From a virus: a stretch of 25,666 nucleotides of DNA. The notes beneath the pieces are model-generated. The model saw only the letters and a list, made by a program, of their open reading frames with translations. It had not been told where the DNA came from and ran no database searches. The stretch spans positions 1 through 25,666 of IMG/VR virus record IMGVR_UViG_3300042261_000192; one strand, written 5' to 3'. This document shows positions 7,427 through 17,064 of this stretch, one piece after another (position 1 is the first letter of the stretch; each line of letters opens with the position of its first letter). The position numbers were made by a program, and so were the translations under genes.

Positions 7427-10400
7427 ATGCCTGTAAACACAACACCTCAATTCCTAGCCCCTGACGGGCAGTATTATACGAATTACATCTTCACTACGGA
7501 CAGGTCTGTTCGATTCTTTACCGGCAGGATGAGTGCTGACACTATAGATATGCAAGTGTCTGTGCGTGGGGGTGGTTGGCTTTCTGACCCCGATTTAATA
7601 GTCTTTGAGGAAACTACTTTTACAATCCCAAACCCTGCGGCTTATCCCGATGGCTTGCAACTTTTCCCCGGCAATAACATCCTGCAAGTCAAGTCTGTTT
7701 TAACTAGTGGGGCTGTGACTAATTATGCAAGCACCAATGCTATTCTTTCATTAGAGAAAGACATCAACAATAGCATCCTTGCTCCAACAGGGATTTATGT
7801 TGAACGATATGACCAGACTGTCAAAATCATCATTGATGGAATAGATAGCCCTTATGTTGTGGGTTATAATTTCTATGCGTCTATTGCTTCGGGGGGAGGT
7901 ACTACGGGTTACAGCCAAATCAATCCACAAACAATCATTACAGGAAATACAACCGAAGTATTTACTACATTAGGCAACATGACTGTTAATGCCAACATAG
8001 TTAAACTTCCAGATGGAAGTCCGGTATCTACACCTTATTATGTTAAAATCAGACAAGATCAGGTTGACAACATCGGAACAATTTACCAAACTGATTGTAA
8101 TCAGTTACTTGAAATCCCACAAACCACTACCAGAATCCAATCCAACTTCAATATAGAAGCGGTATCTCAAACAACACAGTATTCTTTTATCCATGACAGG
8201 CGTTCCGTTTATAACTCTAGCATCAACCCTGCTATCCCTAATTCAGATTTCACAGCCATACCTACAACTGACCCTTTGTATTATGTAGTCACAGCAATCT
8301 ACTTGATAGATAATCAAGAATATGAATCTGCTTTCTCACCAGAGGTAGCAGCTTCTCCTTTGGTAGTTACACCGGCTATTAGAAACATCCCTGTTGTGAA
8401 TCGTGACCAAATATCCAAAGATTTCTCATTGGCTATTTACAGGTCGCATCCTGAAATAGACATTAAGCCGGGTTCAGTTATCAGGGATACGGTAGTTGAT
8501 CCGTTCTCGACAGAAGCAGAACGTATCCGTTTCTTGATAAGTTTCATGCAGGCGGCACAGAGTTTCGCAACATTATTGCCAATAGATGACCCCGGATATA
8601 CTGGAATATCTATTCCAGTATCCCAATCACCATACAAGATTGCCTTGAAGCAGGCTTTATTTTTGAAAACTGACAATGACGTTCAGAATTTAATAGATAA
8701 CATCTTCGATCAGTTGGCGGCACAGCGGGGAATTGTCAGAGAAACAGGAACAAGGGCTAGGGGTGAGGTTACTGCCTATATGACAACCCGCCCTGTATCT
8801 CCGCGTTTTATTGCATTGGGTACAGTGGTTACAGGTGGGGGGATGACATTCCGTACCACCTCATCTGCAACAATTACTTCTTCGGGTTCCAGCACTATTT
8901 ACAATCCAATTACAGGACGTTATGCAGTCATACTGTATATTCAGGCAGAAACGAATGGAACAAGTGGGAACCTGACAATAGGCCAGATTCAGAATATCAT
9001 AGACGGGCCTCCGGGTGTTCAAGTTATTAACGAAGCCCCGACTTTTGGCGGTACAGATATAGAAAGCAATCTAGCTTTGGCAACCAGAGCTGATGGAGTT
9101 TTATCCTCGGTTGATACTGGAACTCATCGTGGCTACCTGCAAAAGACTATAGAAGTAGCGGGTGTTCAACAAGCATTCGTAGTTGATAGTGGTGACCCCT
9201 TGATGCAGAGGGATTACGACCCTGCTACAGGCAAACATACAGGCGGTAAGGTTGATATTTGGATTCGGGGAGAAAACACAGCAACCCTTTCTGATGTGTT
9301 TGCTTTCTCCTTTGAGATTGTTCAAAACGGCCAATTTGAGCCAACAGGATTGGCAAGTTCATTAACATTCAGAGCAATCAACGCTAATATAACCAATGAC
9401 AACCCTATCATTGAAATGCTTAACTATCCTTCTTGGGGTTGGGAGTTTGTAGATAATACTACAGGCCATATTTTTGATTTAACAGGGGTAACTATTCTTC
9501 CACCTGACATGATAAAACTTGACGCAACCTTGCCTGCTAATGACCCTGCACAGATACATTTAACAGATTCCTATACGGGTTCCTACCGATTCAGAACCAG
9601 TAATAAGTATGTTCTGCCTAGCCAACCAGCTAACAACATTATTAGTTTATCTGGTGATCCAACCCGTTCTGGCACAATACCATCAACCCTTTATAAACTG
9701 TATCAAGGTAGTTTGCCTTTGGAATTGGGACGTTCAATAGATGCAGCTAATTATGTTCAGATAACACAGCCCATAGGTAGTACAACCACAATCCCTTCAG
9801 GTCTGCCTATTGAAGTTATCGGTGAATCTCATGTGTTTTTGTTCTCAACTGAATATCTGGACTATCTCGGAATCAATCCCCTTACTGTCAGGGTGTATAA
9901 CAACAATAGAACCATAGAGTATAACAGCCCTTATGTGCCTGATAAAGAACCAGATTTTACTTTTATAGATGAACATGAAAACACCCCATTAGGGTTAAGA
10001 CTAACCTCGGAAACCAGAATAGTGGAGGGAGAAGCACTCCTTGTCGATTATTCCCACGATGAAAACTTTGTAGTTGACTATGAGATGAATTCAATAGTGC
10101 CGATAGCACAAAGCGTTATAGATGAAACCAAGCATATCACCGCAGATGTTCTTGTTAAAGAGGGCATTCAGGTAGGGGTAAATCTGACGGCTACGATTGC
10201 CATCTACGGCAACTACAATGTCCCCACCGTTGACAGTTATGTCAGAACAAATTTAAGTAGGTTGTTCAGTTCCTTAGTTTTAGGGCAACCTGTCAGACAG
10301 TCTGACATCATAGAAACAATAGATGCGTCACAGGGCGTATCCTATGTCGTTGTTCCTTTAACCCAAATGTCTATTTCTGACGGGGTGCTTATCCCGCAGG

Positions 10401-10960
10401 AAGTGATAACAACTGATCAGACCTCTGACTTTGTTGAGATTACAAAGCCAGAAGAAGTGCTTAACAGATGGCACTCGAATACTGTTGATATTTTCTTGTT
10501 AGATAATCCCTTATCCTGCGGGACGCTTAATGGAGGGGGTAATGTAAATGATCCTTGTGGGGTATTCTATAATGAAAACCTGTTCTATAACTACTTCACT
10601 TCTCCAAATGTGTTTTCAGGTGTTCCGATGATTAACACACCCAACTCGGCTTTTATTATTGGTAATACAGGTATGTATATCCCCGGCTATAGCGATGATG
10701 AAACAATTATTAACACTTACCATCTTGTGACAGAGAAAGAAATTCTGGCAAAGCGCATAGAGATAACAGCCCGAAGGATTCTTGTGGCTCTCCCCAAAGG
10801 CACAACACCACTCGATGCAACTTGGTGGGTGAGTTATGTTGTTTATGGTGATACGGGGGTCAAAAATATTGAGCCAGGTCCGTTAGGTTATGTCACGCTT
10901 GGTAATTTGGAATTCACTTATGCGAGTGACACAGAAACAACTATCCCAAGGAATATCTAA
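7427..10960 (+). CDS. Baseplate wedge protein, gp6/J-like, with Ig/FN3-like N-terminal extension
   Basis: This protein has 1,177 residues; AAGGA at 7415-7419 precedes the ATG, which follows the previous TAG by 4 bases. The J-like core begins near residue 344 with IDIKPGSVIRDTVVDP, the hallmark opening of baseplate J/gp6-family proteins, then a long helical stretch, a beta region (EVTAYMTTRP, GTVVTGGGMTFRT) and the conserved IESNLALATR at residues 545-554. In contractile tails this protein joins wedges into the baseplate ring. P2 gpJ has ~300 residues and T4 gp6 ~660, so this one is much enlarged. Residues 1-105 look Ig-like. Residues ~118-165 (APTGIYVERYDQTVKI) and ~285-320 (YYVVTAIYLIDNQEYESAF) look like fibronectin-III-type domains. 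Residues ~700-1177 are an unassigned beta-rich extension. It follows the gp25-like gene and overlaps the I-like gene by one base. Confidence 0.85.
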   Translation: MPVNTTPQFLAPDGQYYTNYIFTTDRSVRFFTGRMSADTIDMQVSVRGGGWLSDPDLIVFEETTFTIPNPAAYPDGLQLFPGNNILQVKSVLTSGAVTNYASTNAILSLEKDINNSILAPTGIYVERYDQTVKIIIDGIDSPYVVGYNFYASIASGGGTTGYSQINPQTIITGNTTEVFTTLGNMTVNANIVKLPDGSPVSTPYYVKIRQDQVDNIGTIYQTDCNQLLEIPQTTTRIQSNFNIEAVSQTTQYSFIHDRRSVYNSSINPAIPNSDFTAIPTTDPLYYVVTAIYLIDNQEYESAFSPEVAASPLVVTPAIRNIPVVNRDQISKDFSLAIYRSHPEIDIKPGSVIRDTVVDPFSTEAERIRFLISFMQAAQSFATLLPIDDPGYTGISIPVSQSPYKIALKQALFLKTDNDVQNLIDNIFDQLAAQRGIVRETGTRARGEVTAYMTTRPVSPRFIALGTVVTGGGMTFRTTSSATITSSGSSTIYNPITGRYAVILYIQAETNGTSGNLTIGQIQNIIDGPPGVQVINEAPTFGGTDIESNLALATRADGVLSSVDTGTHRGYLQKTIEVAGVQQAFVVDSGDPLMQRDYDPATGKHTGGKVDIWIRGENTATLSDVFAFSFEIVQNGQFEPTGLASSLTFRAINANITNDNPIIEMLNYPSWGWEFVDNTTGHIFDLTGVTILPPDMIKLDATLPANDPAQIHLTDSYTGSYRFRTSNKYVLPSQPANNIISLSGDPTRSGTIPSTLYKLYQGSLPLELGRSIDAANYVQITQPIGSTTTIPSGLPIEVIGESHVFLFSTEYLDYLGINPLTVRVYNNNRTIEYNSPYVPDKEPDFTFIDEHENTPLGLRLTSETRIVEGEALLVDYSHDENFVVDYEMNSIVPIAQSVIDETKHITADVLVKEGIQVGVNLTATIAIYGNYNVPTVDSYVRTNLSRLFSSLVLGQPVRQSDIIETIDASQGVSYVVVPLTQMSISDGVLIPQEVITTDQTSDFVEITKPEEVLNRWHSNTVDIFLLDNPLSCGTLNGGGNVNDPCGVFYNENLFYNYFTSPNVFSGVPMINTPNSAFIIGNTGMYIPGYSDDETIINTYHLVTEKEILAKRIEITARRILVALPKGTTPLDATWWVSYVVYGDTGVKNIEPGPLGYVTLGNLEFTYASDTETTIPRNI
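8598..8621 (+). repeat. Near-perfect 24-base palindrome inside the J-like gene
   Basis: ATACTGGAATA (8598-8608) and TATTCCAGTAT (8611-8621) are exact reverse complements separated by only TC. The pairing can continue into flanking GG/CC if two bases bulge. It encodes residues around GYTGISIPVSQ of the J-like protein, just before the conserved core continues. No T-run follows. Confidence 0.6.
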
Positions 10961-13900
10961 TGGCTGATCAGCCCACAAATATCCCTCTGTTGCCTAATAC
11001 TCCCACGCAGAATCCTGCCCCTTTTGCAGAACCGAGCCAGAGGCAAAAGGATGCTATTCAGATTCAGACTACTAAAGTTTTGGATATTTTTCGTCAGATT
11101 CTACCTAGCAACTACGTTTCACAGGTAACGGGGCCTTATTACACCCTTCAATTCCAAGCAATAGCAGAAGCTATCGCAACCTTTCAGATTACAGCCCAAG
11201 AATGTTTTGAAGATGCAATGTATGACTACACCCGTTCCGAAGTATTGTTCCAGATACTTGGGATGCTGGTATTTCCTAACGCCTCTGTAGATGGTTGGCC
11301 TACTGTTCATGGGGACATCTCTTACCGTGACTTTTTAAGGCGCATGGTAACCTTGCTCCTGCAAGGTTCTACTAAAAAGACTGTTAAAGAAGGTGTTGAA
11401 TTACTAACGGATGCCACCGTTGAGATTGTTGAGAAAGGAATAGCAGCACGACAACTTCGAGGGTTATCTGCTTGGGGGCCTGACGATCAGTTCACATTTG
11501 AAATCAATGTGACTAATACTCGCCAAATAACTGTAGATGATGTAGTTATCACCCTGCCTACGTTCCCCGATGATATTTTTACGTTTATCCGAAACGTCCA
11601 GATTGTGATGAGGGCATTAAAACCTGCCCACACACTTTATGATTTACGTTTTGTGTTCTGGGATGCTTTCACGACCTTAACCGATGTAGATATTAACGGC
11701 AATCCTCAATGTGAAATAGATTTCAGCAACTACTACTATGACGAATTTAGACATTTCTGTTTGGGTATCAAAGAGATTAACGGCACAGCGGGTAGAACAT
11801 TGGTTGATAAGACTCTGTTTAGCGACCCGACCAGAGATTTCTCATCTGTTTCAATAGGGGCAACTTTAACCCTTCTCTCCGGTCCTAATATGGCTGGAGG
11901 GGGAGGATTCACCTCAACTCCATCTTTCACTCCCGAATCTTATCCGGGCAGATATAGGGTTGAAAACATCCTGTATTTCCCCGTAGATACAGATGCAACT
12001 CCTGTTTCTTATGTGACCTCCCCCACAGGTCTTACAGGCTCGCTTACAATAGATGGGGATACGATTACAGATGCCTCTCAAGACTTTTCTTATTGTGTTG
12101 AAGGGGAAATCTTAACTATCACTAATGGTAATAATGCAGGCAATTACCGTTTAAAAACATTATGTGGTAATAATGGTGGGCCGGTTGGTTCCGCAGCCAC
12201 AGGAAGCGGGATAACACAAGTTAAAATAGCTCCAAGCATCCTTCGTGTTCAATTCAGGATGCCAGAAGTTGCCGTAGGGCAGACATATAGCGTATCCGTA
12301 GACAGATTAGGTTGCCAAACTCCCAAATTAGAAATGGAAGATGTAACTTCACAATTTGGGATCACGCCTAACAACTTGATAACCGTTCTGTATGGCCCCC
12401 TTGTAAAATCATGGGGAGATGCAACTCCGGCTACCGAACAAGACGTTCAAGTTTATGTGAACAGCGTTTTAGTAGATGTATCTGCGGTCAATCCTTACAT
12501 TGGAGAAATTACACTTCAAATCCCTGTAATTAGTCCTACAAATGTTCGGGTTGAATACTATTGGATGCGTTCTCCTACAATGGTTTTAGCTGGCTTGAAT
12601 ACAGAAGGTTTAGCCTTAAACAAGTGGAGTTTCCCTTCTGGCAGGCATACAACTTCTACTTCAAGCACATTAGGTGCGATGGACACAACCCGATTCCCAT
12701 TTAGAGTTGTGCTTGGGCCTATTTCCAGACTAGAACCTTTGATGATAGGCTGGCGTTATCTTGGTTTTGAAAATGAGTACTCGGCTTTGCTTAATGATTC
12801 TAACTTGCTACGTTTAAATCAGAATCCCAAACAATCTCAAATCCCTATTCTGGAACGGGATACAAGTGGAGATGTGTCTGTCTATGAGTGTGAAACCACA
12901 CCTATTGCCGATGGTTGGACTCTCATAGGCGTTGATTCCGGTGCTGTAAATGCTGACTTCGGTACCTATACTTTAATAGACAATCAAAGTGGTGAGTATG
13001 ACCCAACTGATCCTAAACTTGCTACTTACTTCAAAGAGATTGATCTGACTTTCCCTGCCGCTGTCAATTTTGTAACCCGATTTTACATTACAAGCACTAC
13101 GTTAGACGGGATTTATACGGGCGTAGGCTTTGGCATTAACGATCCTGAATATCTATTCTTTGTCGGTTTACTCAAGGCTAATGATGTTCAACACATAGGA
13201 CTGTTGCTGAATCCTGCACAACCTCAACTGATAAGTTCTTGGTTGCTCGGTCCTCAAGTGGCTGGTGAGATACAAGAATTGCGGGTTTTGGATGTTGTGC
13301 AATATGCTGTTAAGTTTACAACAGCCGACCTGCCCTCTGGCTTATCCAAAGGCAATCGGTTCCAGATATTCACAGGAACACAGGCAGGTGTTTATACTAT
13401 TCAAAACATCTTTGCTAACTGCGACGGCACTTCTTCAATAGTTATTGATGGGACTTTCCCTGCGGATTACAAACTTTATGGTAACAGAGATGTTACGGCT
13501 GTGTTTGAGATTGTCTGGTCACATTGGCCGATAACCTATCGGGTAAATCTTGACCCTGTAAATCAGATTTTCTCTCTACAGGTTGCAGGCTTAATATCCG
13601 GCCAGATTATAGCAACTGATAAAACAGAAACAACTTTTCCATTCCTATCTGACAGCTTGCTATCTGTCATTATGCCCCCCAAAGAAGGCTACGGACATAT
13701 CTGGTGGGGTTCTACAAGTTCGTGGGCAAAGAATACCAGCGTTTGGTCATTTATACGCTACGGCATTACAACAGATCAAACCAAACTTAACCAACGAATC
13801 GTTGATGTCCAAACTAACCCAATAGGAACAGAGCCTTATGTTTTACCAGAAAACAACTCACTCAATCCTTGGTTCTTGGATCAGGACTTTGGGTTCTCTC

Positions 13901-16900
13901 TAATAAACCCATCCACGGCTAACACAACTTATGTGACTAAAGGCGTGGCAAGCGATTCTTTACCCCTCACTTACGGATATACAAGGGTAGAACCTTTCTT
14001 TAAAGCAGATACCACAATAGATTTGCAAACTAGGTTTAAGACTTTGTTTGGCAGTTCTGGTACAAATGGCTGTATCTCCCTTAAAGACACGCAAAAAGAA
14101 GTTTTATTCGGATGCCTTACTCTGTATGAACAGGCTGTTACAGGCGTAAGACGTAAGATTATTAGTTGCCCATCTGTAAATATGGTTGGGTATCTTGACC
14201 CTGTAATAGAACAAGGTTGGGCTTCTTCCGTTGGTGGTGGGACTTATTACACCCACGAAGAAGATGTGTGGATAAAGCAAGCAACTGACGAAGCATTAAG
14301 TATTTCCAAGACATTAGATACGACTGTTCTTCCAGCCGGTTACAAAACGGGTGGTGTAATAGAAGCTAGGTTAGCAATTTCAACCTACACATTAGATTCA
14401 GGTGGAACAAGTCCTTACTTTGGAGCCTGTTTCTCTGCACAAACTCCTTCCATTCCTGTCACCAAATATAAAGTCTTTGTTCGTTTTGGGATTGCAGGGA
14501 GTACACCTACGGTTTATCTCTGTGACTCATCTTTTACTCCGGTAGGAAGCGGTTACGCTTTTGATTGGACAGATGGCAATCTGCATTCATACAGAATAAA
14601 CGGCTCTCTTACAGGTGTGACCATTACAATAGATGACGTTGTTCAATTACCGGCATTGTCAATCGTTCCTTTCAATGTGTCAGATACAGAGGACAACACA
14701 GCCGTTTTCGGTGTTGATGCAACAGGAACCAGCACAACTCAATGGCGGTCTTTCTCTTATGTAGAATATGCAGATGATGATGGAACAAAGATTAACCGCA
14801 CGTTAGGTATCTGGAAAGGTGGGGATAGACTTAACATCAACAATTGGGAAATTCCCCGTAAAGACAGCACAACAGATTCAAATTCAAATGTTCCTTTAGC
14901 CTCTATTCAACTTATGGATTGGCGTGATTTTATGGATATTCAATTAGTTCGTAACTCAACTTGGGGCGTTACGTTATACAGACCAGCACCTTATCCTAAT
15001 CCGCCTTATTACAATCATGCGATACCCATATCCCGTGGTTGGATTAATGTAGAATACCCAAGACTTCCTGATTATGCCGATGTCTTTGGCACAGTTGCTT
15101 TTGGTGCAGTAGAACCAACTTCACTTTGTTGGCAAGAATGGGATGCTGTTAGCTATCAAATCTACAAGATTCTTTCGGTTGATTACATACAACCACAACA
15201 CATGGTTCTCAATTATTACAATGTCATCAATAGCGGAGAATTATCTGAAGATGTTACTTGGGAAACGATGGGTGTTCAGACAATTAACAACACCAGCGTA
15301 TCGTTGTTGCCTACACACATATTCGCAAAATATATCTGGAAAATCATAGATGGAACAACGATTTATACAAGTAGTGATTGGACTTTTAATCAAGCAATCC
15401 AACTCGTCACTCTTGGTAAAAATGAATTAAACCAACAAAAGACCTTCCAGAATAGTGTTGTAACAGTAGTTTATATCCCCGGCAAGCCAGTCACTAATAC
15501 TTACCTACAAACTCAACCCTTACTTGATGGCATTACAAAACTCAACGAAGGAACGCCACCTGTTCCTGCCAATGATAGCAAGTACACGGGATTAGAATTC
15601 ATTACCGTAACCGATGGAGGTCAAACAGGACTTATCACCCCCATCTGTGAAACGGGATTAGGTTACGGGTTAAGTGGGGCGGCTTATTGGGAACAGAATA
15701 ACAGCCCCAATGATGGAACATTTGGCTCCCCAACTCAATACTTGTATGCCAGCGGGGGTTCTTATATCGGCCCCGTAGTAGATGTTGACGGCAACATAAC
15801 TGCCCATAACAATCCGTTAGGTGGGTTGCTTAACCAAGTTATTCTTTATCCTATTGGGTTGCCACAGGTGCAACAAGATATTCAATTAAGTTATGCAGAA
15901 ATTGTACCGGAACCGACAGATACTTTGATTGATTGCCTCACAGTCATTTCTATTGATCCCGATTCAGGTGCTGCCGGTTCAACTATAAGCGCAGATATTA
16001 TAGGTGCTGGTTTTGTATTAGGAGCAGATGCTAGATTAAGAAAGAGTGGTCAATCTGATATAGTTGGCAGTTCTGTAAGTGTTGTTTCACCTACGGAAAT
16101 TATTTGTTCATTTAATTTAACAGGTGCTGTAAGTGGAAATTGGGATGTGGTAGTAACTAATTCAGATGGTGCTTCTGCTGCATTAATTGATGGTTTTACG
16201 GTAACAGGAGGTTCCTTTAGCATAATTTCTATCACCCCAAATGAAAGTGAAAACTATTCTATCATCAATATTACAGACTTGGCAGGTACAGGATTCCAAA
16301 CAGGTGCCAATGTCAAACTTCGTAAAACCCTTGCACCTGACATAGATGGAACCGATGTGGTTGTGGTCAGCCCAACCCAAATCACTTGCAATTTTGACAT
16401 TAGTGCCGGAGTTGAAGGTGGTGCCTATGATGTAGTAGTAATCAATCCTGATTTGGAAGAAGCAACCCTACCTTCTAGTTTTACTATTGCCCCCCTTGAT
16501 CCGGTTGTATTAAGTGTCACACCTGATAATGGTAGGGGTGTGGTAAACATTACAAATCTAGCAGGGAGGTATTTTAGAACAGGCAATCCTTCTTGGCCCA
16601 CCGTACAATTTACAAACGGCCTTATTGTGCCAGCTTCCTCTGTTGTTGCTGTGAGTGACACTCAAATCACCTGTACTATTGACACAACCACACTATATAA
16701 TGGGCTTACCGACATTGAAGTTTTTAACGACGGCACTCATGTAGGGGTTTTACATACCTGTTTTAATGTTACAAATTTGAGATTTGGGAGTATTAACCCC
16801 GGATCAGGTGTTAGGGGGACAACAGTTTCTGTTACCATTACGGGAGAAAACTTCCTTAACGGAATTACTGCGAAACTGTTTAGATCTGGTAAGCCAGACA

Positions 16901-17055
16901 TTAACGCTATTAACATTGTCTTTATTAACCCGACTCAAATGACTTGTGATTTTGTTATTCCTGCTGGTGCTTTTATCGGTTTTAGATACATACAGGTTTC
17001 AAATCCTGATGGTCAAACATCAAACAGTTCGAGTCCAGATTTCACTATTCTTTAG
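10960..17055 (+). CDS. Tail protein I-like domain fused to a giant adhesin with LamG-like and IPT/TIG domains
   Basis: This protein has 2,031 residues. The ATG overlaps the J-like stop (TAATG), with AAGGA at 10948-10952. Residues ~35-235 (FRQILPSNYVSQV, YTRSEVLFQILGMLVFP, ISYRDFLRRMVTLLLQGST) have the helical pattern of tail-protein-I-type proteins, which attach fibres to the baseplate. The position directly after J supports this (P2 order W-J-I). Short beta modules of the type G-N-N-A-G-N-Y-R-L recur at ~285-335, ~380-400 and ~798-818. Residues ~690-890 and ~1130-1260 look like concanavalin/LamG-type beta-sandwiches; the second has FVRFGIAG and DWTDGNLHSYRI, typical of that fold. Four IPT/TIG domains close the protein (~1662-2031). 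A carbohydrate or surface-binding role is inferred. P2 gpI has under 200 residues, so this is probably a fusion of baseplate anchor and receptor-binding arm. The stop is TAG, followed in the same frame by the next gene. Confidence 0.8.
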   Translation: MADQPTNIPLLPNTPTQNPAPFAEPSQRQKDAIQIQTTKVLDIFRQILPSNYVSQVTGPYYTLQFQAIAEAIATFQITAQECFEDAMYDYTRSEVLFQILGMLVFPNASVDGWPTVHGDISYRDFLRRMVTLLLQGSTKKTVKEGVELLTDATVEIVEKGIAARQLRGLSAWGPDDQFTFEINVTNTRQITVDDVVITLPTFPDDIFTFIRNVQIVMRALKPAHTLYDLRFVFWDAFTTLTDVDINGNPQCEIDFSNYYYDEFRHFCLGIKEINGTAGRTLVDKTLFSDPTRDFSSVSIGATLTLLSGPNMAGGGGFTSTPSFTPESYPGRYRVENILYFPVDTDATPVSYVTSPTGLTGSLTIDGDTITDASQDFSYCVEGEILTITNGNNAGNYRLKTLCGNNGGPVGSAATGSGITQVKIAPSILRVQFRMPEVAVGQTYSVSVDRLGCQTPKLEMEDVTSQFGITPNNLITVLYGPLVKSWGDATPATEQDVQVYVNSVLVDVSAVNPYIGEITLQIPVISPTNVRVEYYWMRSPTMVLAGLNTEGLALNKWSFPSGRHTTSTSSTLGAMDTTRFPFRVVLGPISRLEPLMIGWRYLGFENEYSALLNDSNLLRLNQNPKQSQIPILERDTSGDVSVYECETTPIADGWTLIGVDSGAVNADFGTYTLIDNQSGEYDPTDPKLATYFKEIDLTFPAAVNFVTRFYITSTTLDGIYTGVGFGINDPEYLFFVGLLKANDVQHIGLLLNPAQPQLISSWLLGPQVAGEIQELRVLDVVQYAVKFTTADLPSGLSKGNRFQIFTGTQAGVYTIQNIFANCDGTSSIVIDGTFPADYKLYGNRDVTAVFEIVWSHWPITYRVNLDPVNQIFSLQVAGLISGQIIATDKTETTFPFLSDSLLSVIMPPKEGYGHIWWGSTSSWAKNTSVWSFIRYGITTDQTKLNQRIVDVQTNPIGTEPYVLPENNSLNPWFLDQDFGFSLINPSTANTTYVTKGVASDSLPLTYGYTRVEPFFKADTTIDLQTRFKTLFGSSGTNGCISLKDTQKEVLFGCLTLYEQAVTGVRRKIISCPSVNMVGYLDPVIEQGWASSVGGGTYYTHEEDVWIKQATDEALSISKTLDTTVLPAGYKTGGVIEARLAISTYTLDSGGTSPYFGACFSAQTPSIPVTKYKVFVRFGIAGSTPTVYLCDSSFTPVGSGYAFDWTDGNLHSYRINGSLTGVTITIDDVVQLPALSIVPFNVSDTEDNTAVFGVDATGTSTTQWRSFSYVEYADDDGTKINRTLGIWKGGDRLNINNWEIPRKDSTTDSNSNVPLASIQLMDWRDFMDIQLVRNSTWGVTLYRPAPYPNPPYYNHAIPISRGWINVEYPRLPDYADVFGTVAFGAVEPTSLCWQEWDAVSYQIYKILSVDYIQPQHMVLNYYNVINSGELSEDVTWETMGVQTINNTSVSLLPTHIFAKYIWKIIDGTTIYTSSDWTFNQAIQLVTLGKNELNQQKTFQNSVVTVVYIPGKPVTNTYLQTQPLLDGITKLNEGTPPVPANDSKYTGLEFITVTDGGQTGLITPICETGLGYGLSGAAYWEQNNSPNDGTFGSPTQYLYASGGSYIGPVVDVDGNITAHNNPLGGLLNQVILYPIGLPQVQQDIQLSYAEIVPEPTDTLIDCLTVISIDPDSGAAGSTISADIIGAGFVLGADARLRKSGQSDIVGSSVSVVSPTEIICSFNLTGAVSGNWDVVVTNSDGASAALIDGFTVTGGSFSIISITPNESENYSIINITDLAGTGFQTGANVKLRKTLAPDIDGTDVVVVSPTQITCNFDISAGVEGGAYDVVVINPDLEEATLPSSFTIAPLDPVVLSVTPDNGRGVVNITNLAGRYFRTGNPSWPTVQFTNGLIVPASSVVAVSDTQITCTIDTTTLYNGLTDIEVFNDGTHVGVLHTCFNVTNLRFGSINPGSGVRGTTVSVTITGENFLNGITAKLFRSGKPDINAINIVFINPTQMTCDFVIPAGAFIGFRYIQVSNPDGQTSNSSSPDFTIL
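15943..17052 (+). repeat. Four tandem IPT/TIG (Ig-like) domains
   Basis: The C-terminus of the 2,031-residue protein carries four tandem units of ~85-95 residues, starting near residues 1662, 1753, 1848 and 1940. Each opens with an I/V-x-S/P-G type turn (ISIDPDSGAAGS, ISITPNESE, LSVTPDNGRG, GSINPGSGVRG). Each then has a G-x-x-F strand, and closes with an SPTEIICSF / SPTQITCNF / SDTQITCTI / NPTQMTCDF strand and a V-x-N-x-D-G turn. Units 1, 2 and 4 share a (A/V)-K/R-L-(R/F)-K/R-(S/T) segment. The third is the most divergent. Such domains act as rigid spacers or binding modules in surface proteins. Confidence 0.85.
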
Positions 17056-17064
17056 GGGGCTTCA

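Noticed and set aside
11349-11368. 8-bp stem AACCTTGC / GCAAGGTT with TCCT loop inside the I-like gene
   Set aside because: A stem of this length is expected by chance about 0.4 times per loop length in a window this long; it lies in coding sequence for a conserved helix.
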